A stretch of DNA of 64,000 nucleotides from Streptomyces asoensis. Lineage in GTDB: Bacteria; Actinomycetota; Actinomycetes; Streptomycetales; Streptomycetaceae. How positions within the stretch are numbered: the stretch's first letter is position 1; every line of letters begins with the position of its first letter. The position numbers and the translations under genes are program-made. This document shows, one piece after another, positions 59,417 through 64,000 of this stretch. The notes below the pieces were generated by a model. It had not been told where the DNA came from. It searched no databases and worked only from the letters and a program-made list of their open reading frames with translations. Where the stretch lies: positions 4,464,001-4,528,000 of the forward strand of contig NZ_CP049838.1 of NCBI RefSeq assembly GCF_013085465.1, given 5' to 3'.

Positions 59417-60535
59417 CTACACCCCTTGCCGGAACCGCGTCGTCCGATGGACAGGATCCGTGTCGATCTTCGGAATGACCTGCTCCCCGATCAGCCGGAT
59501 CGTCTGAAGCGTCTCCTCCTTCGGCACCCCCACCGGCAGCCCGAACGACAGCTGATCCGCCCCCGCCTGCTCCCACCGCTTGCACTGCCGCAGCACCTCG
59601 TCCGGATCGCCGCAGATCAACAGCTCCTCCTCGACGAGGAGTTCGACGAACTCGGCGTTGTACTCGGGCAGCGTCTCCGGCCAGACCGGGAAGCCCTCGG
59701 GCCGGGGGAAGGTGTCGTGGTAGCGGAACACCAGCGAGGGCAGATAGTGCAACCCGCCCTCGACGGCGATCCGGATCGCCTCGTCGTGCGTCGGCGCGCA
59801 GATCGCCGTCGTCGTCACCATCACGTTGTCGTTGACGAAGTCGCCGATCGGCTCGGCGTTCACCACCGCCGTCTTGTACTGCTCCAGCACCCACTCCATG
59901 TCGGACACCTTCTGGATGCTGAAGCCGAGCACCCCGAGGCCCTTGCGGGCGGCCATCGCGTACGAGGGCGGCGACCCGGCCGCGTACCACATCGCCGGGT
60001 GCGACTTCCCGTACGGCTTCGGCAGGATCTTGCGCGGCGGCAGCTGCCAGTGCTTGCCCTGGAAGCCGACGTACTCGTCCTGGAGCCACATCTTCGGGAA
60101 CTCGGCGATGGTCTCCTCCCAGATCTCCTTCGTGTAGTTCATGTCGGTGATGCCGGGGAGGAAGCCGAGGATCTCGTGCGAGCCGGCGCCGCGTCCGCTG
60201 CCGAACTCGAAGCGGTTCTCGGTGAGATGGTCGAGCATGGCGACCTTCTCGGCGACCTTCACCGGGTGGTTGACCTGGGCGAGCGGGTTGAAGATGCCCG
60301 AGCCGAGGTGGATGCGGTCGGTCGCGTGGGCGAGGTAGCCGAGAAAGACGTCGTTGGCGGAGAGGTGCGAGTACTCCTCCAGGAAGTGATGCTCGGACGC
60401 CCAGGCGTACTTGAAGCCGGACTTGTCCGCCTGGATGACGTACTCGGTCTCCTCCATCAGCGCCTTGTGCTCGGCGAGCGGATCGGTCTCGGCGCGCTTG
60501 CCCACGTATCCCTGTACAAAGAGCCCGAATTCCAC
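59417..60535 (-). CDS. LLM-class flavin-dependent monooxygenase/oxidoreductase
   Basis: 372 residues. EFGLFVQGYVGKRAETDPLA, then YAWASEHHFLEEYSHLSAND, HLGSGIFNPLAQVNHPVKVA, and FEFGSGRGAGSHEILGF. The EHHF motif is closer to FMN-dependent bacterial luciferase-type monooxygenases than to F420 reductases. First gene of the three-gene operon, with two palindromic operators in the 112 bases upstream. Confidence 0.93.
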   Translation of the reverse strand: MEFGLFVQGYVGKRAETDPLAEHKALMEETEYVIQADKSGFKYAWASEHHFLEEYSHLSANDVFLGYLAHATDRIHLGSGIFNPLAQVNHPVKVAEKVAMLDHLTENRFEFGSGRGAGSHEILGFLPGITDMNYTKEIWEETIAEFPKMWLQDEYVGFQGKHWQLPPRKILPKPYGKSHPAMWYAAGSPPSYAMAARKGLGVLGFSIQKVSDMEWVLEQYKTAVVNAEPIGDFVNDNVMVTTTAICAPTHDEAIRIAVEGGLHYLPSLVFRYHDTFPRPEGFPVWPETLPEYNAEFVELLVEEELLICGDPDEVLRQCKRWEQAGADQLSFGLPVGVPKEETLQTIRLIGEQVIPKIDTDPVHRTTRFRQGV

Positions 60536-60570
60536 GGAGGTTCACCGTCCCGGTTTCTGGATCGCGGTTA

Positions 60571-60587
60571 ACTGACGGTTCGTCAGA
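60571..60587. promoter_or_regulatory. TetR-type operator, site B
   Basis: CTGACG-GTT-CGTCAG (60572-60586) is a perfect palindrome; the outer bases (A and A) do not pair. It lies 36 bases before the LLM start. Confidence 0.75.
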
Positions 60588-60636
60588 TTCAGCGGATGCC
60601 GCCGACTGTGGCACCGGGCTCCCGGATGGTCAATAG

Positions 60637-60651
60637 CTGACGAACGGTCAG
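60637..60651. promoter_or_regulatory. TetR-type operator, site C
   Basis: CTGACG-AAC-GGTCAG, one mismatch in the right arm. It overlaps the stop codon of the upstream SDR gene and lies 65 bases (centre to centre) from site B. Confidence 0.6.
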
Positions 60652-61418
60652 ATGACCGAAACGCCCGCCAGCCATCCCCCGTCGATCACGAACGGCTGCC
60701 CTGTGATGTACGACGAGTCCTCCGAGGTGAGGAAGAGGGCGAGCCGGGCCACCTCTTCCGCGCGGCCGATCCGGCCCAGGGGGACGAGCTTGCGGTAGAG
60801 GGAGTCGAGGGCGCGGGTCGTCTCCTCGGGGTCGGAGTCCGGCTCCAGCCGGGAGGGGTTGGACATCGCGGTGTCGACGGCCCCGGGACACACCGCGTTG
60901 ACCCGGATACGGCGGGGCGCCAGCTCCAGGGCGGCGACCCGGGTGAGGCCGAGTACGGCGTGCTTGGTCGCCGCATAGGCGCCCACGGCCGCCATGCCGG
61001 TGAGCCCGGTGTAGGAGGCGGTGTTGACGATGGTGCCGCCGTCGGACAGCTCCGGCGCGGCGGTCCGGATGCCCAGGAAGCAGCCGACCTGGTTGACCCG
61101 TACGACCTGCATGAACTCGTCGAGGGGGGTGTCGACGAGGGCGTTGAAACGCAGGATGCCGGCGTTGTTGACGAGGCCGTCGAGATGGCCGTACGCCCGC
61201 TTGGCCTCCCGCACCGCCGCGATCCACTCCTCCTCCACCCCCACATCGAGGTGGACGTACAGCGCGCCGATCTCCTCGGCGAGTGCCCGCCCCTGCTCGT
61301 CGAGCACGTCGGCGACGACCACCTCGGCACCCTCCTCCCGGAACAGCCGCGCCTCCTGCTCGCCCTGGCCGCGCGCCGATCCGGTGACGAGGACCACCCG
61401 TCCGTCGAGCTTGCCCAT
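60648..61418 (-). CDS. SDR family oxidoreductase
   Basis: 256 residues from ATG 61418 (AGGGAG upstream). The cofactor motif is [19 protein letters not shown]. The active site has [20 protein letters not shown] with Tyr-x3-Lys as [19 protein letters not shown] follows. Typical NAD-preferring classical SDR (GARGQG is common among steroid and terpene alcohol dehydrogenases). Same strand as the LLM operon; its own operator (site D) lies 43 bases upstream. Confidence 0.93.
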   Translation of the reverse strand: MGKLDGRVVLVTGSARGQGEQEARLFREEGAEVVVADVLDEQGRALAEEIGALYVHLDVGVEEEWIAAVREAKRAYGHLDGLVNNAGILRFNALVDTPLDEFMQVVRVNQVGCFLGIRTAAPELSDGGTIVNTASYTGLTGMAAVGAYAATKHAVLGLTRVAALELAPRRIRVNAVCPGAVDTAMSNPSRLEPDSDPEETTRALDSLYRKLVPLGRIGRAEEVARLALFLTSEDSSYITGQPFVIDGGWLAGVSVI

Positions 61419-61460
61419 GCCGGCTCCCTTCGCATCGGTGGAGCTCAGCATCGTATCGCC

Positions 61461-61483
61461 GCATCTGACGAATCGTCAGATGC
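61461..61483. promoter_or_regulatory. TetR-type operator, site D
   Basis: The best copy: arms GCATCTGACG and CGTCAGATGC, perfectly complementary, separated by AAT. It stands upstream of the SDR gene and downstream of nothing on the same strand. Confidence 0.85.
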
Positions 61484-61625
61484 GTGCGCCGAGCGAAGCG
61501 GGCCATTGCACAAGCACACATCAAGTGACCGATGGGTAGGGACATTTGACTCTGTCCGGCGCCTGTACGGGGCCCCAATAATCCTTCACGGCCGGGTAAA
61601 GCCCAACCCAAGGATGGAGTCCGTC

Positions 61626-62360
61626 GTGGCCAGGAGAAAGCTGAAGAACAGGAAAGTCCGGTACGTGGCGATCGGTGCGGCTCTCGCGACCGGCGGAGCC
61701 ATCGTCACCCTGCTCCCGTCGGCGAACGCGGCCGACGAGAAGACACCGGATCAGATCATGAGGATGTGTCAGAGGTCCGCGGTGCTCAACGGGAAACAGC
61801 AGTCCGTGAGAGATTTCGGAGGCGCCTTCGCCGACGGTTTCGAGTCCGACAACTGTGATTTCGTCGAGACGAAGTTCGAGACCTTCGACGGCCCCACCGA
61901 GAAGTCGTCCATCGATTTCCCGAACTGCGAGCCGAACGCCACCGATCCGGCCAAGGTCTCCATCACCTGGTCGGCGACAGCGGCCCAGGGCCAGGGCAAG
62001 TACTCGGTCACACAACAGGGCGCCGGGGGCGGCCTCTTCGGATTCCTGAGCGGGTCCTGGCTGAAACACAAGGGCACCCTGGACATGACCGTGAAGTCGG
62101 CCACGGCAGGCGCCACGGAACAGCGGGAGGTGCCGGTCGGCAAGGTTCTCCACATGGAGTTCACGCCGAAGATCCAGCGCATGACCGGCGAATGGCGGGT
62201 GCGTATCGACGCCGACCCCGGAAGCTTCGCCGTGAACCCCTCCCCCGAGCAGAACTTCGTGGCTCCGGACGTCGTCGAGGGGCCCGTGATCCTGCCGGGC
62301 GCGGCAGGGGCGCCCGGTGTCGCGGACGGCACCTCCAAGGCGGTCCTGGAGGACTGCTGA
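61626..62360 (+). CDS. Secreted protein, first of a paralogous pair
   Basis: 244 residues from GTG 61626 (GGAG six bases upstream; ATG 61614 lacks spacing). A signal peptide (YVAIGAALATGGAIVTLLPS) ends at ANAADEK. The mature part starts with a Cys-containing segment (MRMCQRS), then DNCDFVETKFETFDGP and FPNCEPNATDPAKVSITWSA. It continues as long alternating beta strands with a Gly-rich middle (QQGAGGGLFGFLSGSW) and GKVLHMEFTPKIQRMTGEWR. The second protein repeats this order. The pattern recalls ETX/MTX2-type beta pore-forming proteins, but this is a fold guess. Confidence 0.78.
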   Translation: MARRKLKNRKVRYVAIGAALATGGAIVTLLPSANAADEKTPDQIMRMCQRSAVLNGKQQSVRDFGGAFADGFESDNCDFVETKFETFDGPTEKSSIDFPNCEPNATDPAKVSITWSATAAQGQGKYSVTQQGAGGGLFGFLSGSWLKHKGTLDMTVKSATAGATEQREVPVGKVLHMEFTPKIQRMTGEWRVRIDADPGSFAVNPSPEQNFVAPDVVEGPVILPGAAGAPGVADGTSKAVLEDC

Positions 62361-62436
62361 CCCGGAAAGAGCAGCAGAAAGCGCAGCTCGAACCGTATCC
62401 CCCACACTCACCCCGCATCCCCCACAGGAGAATCCC

Positions 62437-63246
62437 ATGACCACCCGCACCCCCCGGGCCAGAAGCCACCGCAGCAAGAAGAAGCGCATCACCCTCGCCC
62501 TGGCCCCCGTCGCGGCGCTCGCCGTGGCCGTTCCGCTGATGAACTCGGCGGGCGCCGCCACCCCCTCCGAGGTGACCGCCGACTGCGCGGCCGACTCGGA
62601 CAGGCTGGAGAACTGCGAGTTCGTCGACGTCCAGTTCAAGGCGAACAGCCTCGGGCCCAATCAGCGTGTCTCGCCCGTGACCCAGAACTGCGGAACGACG
62701 ACCGCGGCGACGAACACCTTCAGCGTGAGCACGTCCGTCACCAGGACCATCCAGCTGGAGGACGGATTCGTCGTCGACGGCGGCACGAAACTCGGCAACT
62801 CGTTCTTCGAGATCGGCGGGAAGTTCAACACGTCGGAAATCAACATCACGCGCGACGACAAGACGACCGGCCTGGCGTTCAGCCGCTCCGACACCGTCCA
62901 GCCGGACAGCATCGGCTTCTTCATGTGGTCGGCGAAGCGCACCGACGTGAGCGGATTCCTGCGGGCCACCTACAAGGAGGCCCAGGACGGCCAGAAGGTG
63001 TTCTTCGCGCCGAGCGAAGGCGGGAAGACCGTCCATGTCTTCTATCCGCAGATCCTCAAGAACGGCACGCCCGACGGCCGGCTCTGGCTGCGGAACGTGA
63101 AATGCGGGACGCCCGAGGCCAACGGAATCCAGAACTCGCAGAACAGCATCCGGACGGAACCGGGATTCGGCGAGGCCGGCGGCAATGTCACCGACGTGGA
63201 GATCCCGCTCGCGGACATCTCGCTCTCGGAGATCCCGGCGCCCTGA
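62437..63246 (+). CDS. Secreted protein, second of a paralogous pair
   Basis: 269 residues, ACAGGAG ribosome site. Signal peptide ITLALAPVAALAVAVPLMNS, then GAATPSEVTADC. ENCEFVDVQFKANSLGP aligns with DNCDFVETKFETFDGP of the neighbour. It is followed by NCGTTTAATNTFSVSTSVTR, amphipathic strands and GFFMWSAKRTDVSGFLRATY, the place of GKVLHMEF..QRMTGEWR. Two late residues (KCGTPE) may pair. The gene starts 76 bases after the first. Function unknown. Confidence 0.8.
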   Translation: MTTRTPRARSHRSKKKRITLALAPVAALAVAVPLMNSAGAATPSEVTADCAADSDRLENCEFVDVQFKANSLGPNQRVSPVTQNCGTTTAATNTFSVSTSVTRTIQLEDGFVVDGGTKLGNSFFEIGGKFNTSEINITRDDKTTGLAFSRSDTVQPDSIGFFMWSAKRTDVSGFLRATYKEAQDGQKVFFAPSEGGKTVHVFYPQILKNGTPDGRLWLRNVKCGTPEANGIQNSQNSIRTEPGFGEAGGNVTDVEIPLADISLSEIPAP

Positions 63247-63252
63247 CGGTTC

Positions 63253-63912
63253 TCACATGCGAAGCACGGGTGCGGCCGGGGTGGCGCCGAGCCACCGCAG
63301 GACCGCGTCCGTGCTGCCCCGGGCGTCGAGCTTGGCGTAGATGTTGCTGAGGTTGTTGCGGATGGTCTTCTCGCTCAGCCGTAATCGCAGCCCGATCTCC
63401 TGGGCGCCGAGTCCGGTCGACAGCAGCTCCATGACCTGCCGTTCGCGCGGCGAGAGCAGTGCGCGCAGCCGCTCGATCGCGTCGCCGGCCGCCGGCATCC
63501 GCCGGGCCCCCTCCCGCAGGGCGGCGCACGCGGTCGGGGAGAGGTAGGTGTGGCCGACGGTGGCCGCCATCACCGCCGAGGACAGCATGTGGGTGCAGTA
63601 GTCGCCCTCGGCCAGATAGCCCGCCCCGCCCCGGAAGACCCCGACGACCGTCTCGGTGTCCGTGCGGGGGCTGACGACGATCACCGGGACGCCCCGGCCG
63701 CCCAGCGCCCTCAGCAGCCCCGGGAAGGACGTCGCCGGCTCCGCGCAGCGCAGCACGACGACGTCCGGCTCGCCCTCGTGCAGGGCGTCGTAGGGCGGGT
63801 CCACCCGCACCGCCCGGCCCACGTACGGGTCGTCGGGGCCGGGCCAGCCCTCGTGCGGCCAGTCGTCCTCGGCGCAGGCGAGAGCGACGGTGAGTCGCTG
63901 GGAGGATCGCAC
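63253..63912 (-). CDS. LuxR-type regulator with degenerate receiver domain
   Basis: 219 residues, GTG start. The C-terminal HTH is intact: LSPRERQVMELLSTGLGAQE with SEKTIRNNLSNIYAKL. The N-terminal half keeps the receiver fold, but the phospho-acceptor position in PDVVVLRCAEP has no Asp and the lysine motif reads GAGYLAEGD. It therefore cannot be phosphorylated in the usual way and may respond to a ligand or be constitutive. It faces the secreted pair with stops 6 bases apart. Confidence 0.88.
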   Translation of the reverse strand: MRSSQRLTVALACAEDDWPHEGWPGPDDPYVGRAVRVDPPYDALHEGEPDVVVLRCAEPATSFPGLLRALGGRGVPVIVVSPRTDTETVVGVFRGGAGYLAEGDYCTHMLSSAVMAATVGHTYLSPTACAALREGARRMPAAGDAIERLRALLSPRERQVMELLSTGLGAQEIGLRLRLSEKTIRNNLSNIYAKLDARGSTDAVLRWLGATPAAPVLRM

Positions 63913-64000
63913 TTACGGGGTCCTTCCGCCGGAACCATCACGTCCGTACGTCCGTACATACGCGGCCCGGCGTGGACATGTTCAAACTTCAAGAAGATAC
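63913..64000. other. Window end, upstream region of the LuxR gene
   Basis: 88 bases with CGTACGTCCGTACATACG-type symmetric sequence at 63943-63962, possibly regulatory; no gene visible. Confidence 0.3.

Overview
The window is high-GC (about 70%) actinobacterial chromosome, and nearly every gene looks like Streptomyces: ANTAR/GAF and STAS regulators, XRE-DUF5753/DUF397 modules, an ECF41 sigma factor, fbiC and other F420 genes, GTG starts, strong third-position GC and many 4-nt ATGA overlaps. I saw no rRNA, tRNA, CRISPR array or intact insertion sequence.

Layout. 1-1.5 kb: the tail of a DUF2269-type membrane protein, then a divergent VOC/MarR pair around twin palindromic operators. 1.5-11 kb: a stress and regulatory block. 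It holds a broken CsbD gene, DUF5994, a STAS antagonist, two GAF-ANTAR proteins, an Asp23/AmaP envelope-stress operon on the minus strand, a companion gene, a tyrosine-integrase remnant and a GYD protein. 11-14 kb: protein O-mannosyltransferase and an orphan sugar-binding lipoprotein. 14.9-17.1 kb: an ECF41 sigma factor with its oxidoreductase and a matching promoter. 17.2-22.6 kb: a two-component system next to a MacB/FtsX-type ABC exporter. 22.6-29.2 kb: acyltransferase, BlaI/DUF4396 pair, MarR, an MFS/ArsR divergent pair and glutathione peroxidase. 29.3-32.7 kb: MerR, DUF397/XRE pair and GPP34. 32.9-37.6 kb: a giant D,D-carboxypeptidase and a large membrane protein. 37.7-39.5 kb: an EthD-like protein divergent from an SDR. 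39.6-43.6 kb: sodium symporter, an ADP-ribosylglycohydrolase-like pseudoenzyme, DUF2165 and an L,D-transpeptidase-like pseudoenzyme. 43.7-48 kb: fbiC and an LLM oxidoreductase. 48-55.8 kb: small membrane and secreted proteins, a toxin-antitoxin-like pair, a second XRE/DUF397 module with an ATPase, a chagasin-like inhibitor, an ALF-repeat protein and a Ddn-like protein. 56-61.5 kb: a catabolic operon (LLM, amidohydrolase, aldehyde dehydrogenase) plus an SDR. 61.6-63.9 kb: two paralogous secreted proteins and a LuxR regulator with a degenerate receiver.

The most coherent unexpected signal is one palindrome, CTGACG-N3-CGTCAG, found in four places. One lies between the 37.7-kb gene and the 38.7-kb SDR. 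Two lie upstream of the 60.5-kb LLM gene and one upstream of the 61.4-kb SDR. This joins two loci 20 kb apart into one predicted TetR-type regulon whose repressor is not in the window. Other points of interest are two enzyme folds that have lost all their catalytic residues, an ECF41 promoter that can be read directly, decayed CsbD and integrase genes, and the secreted pair with its pseudo-receiver regulator.
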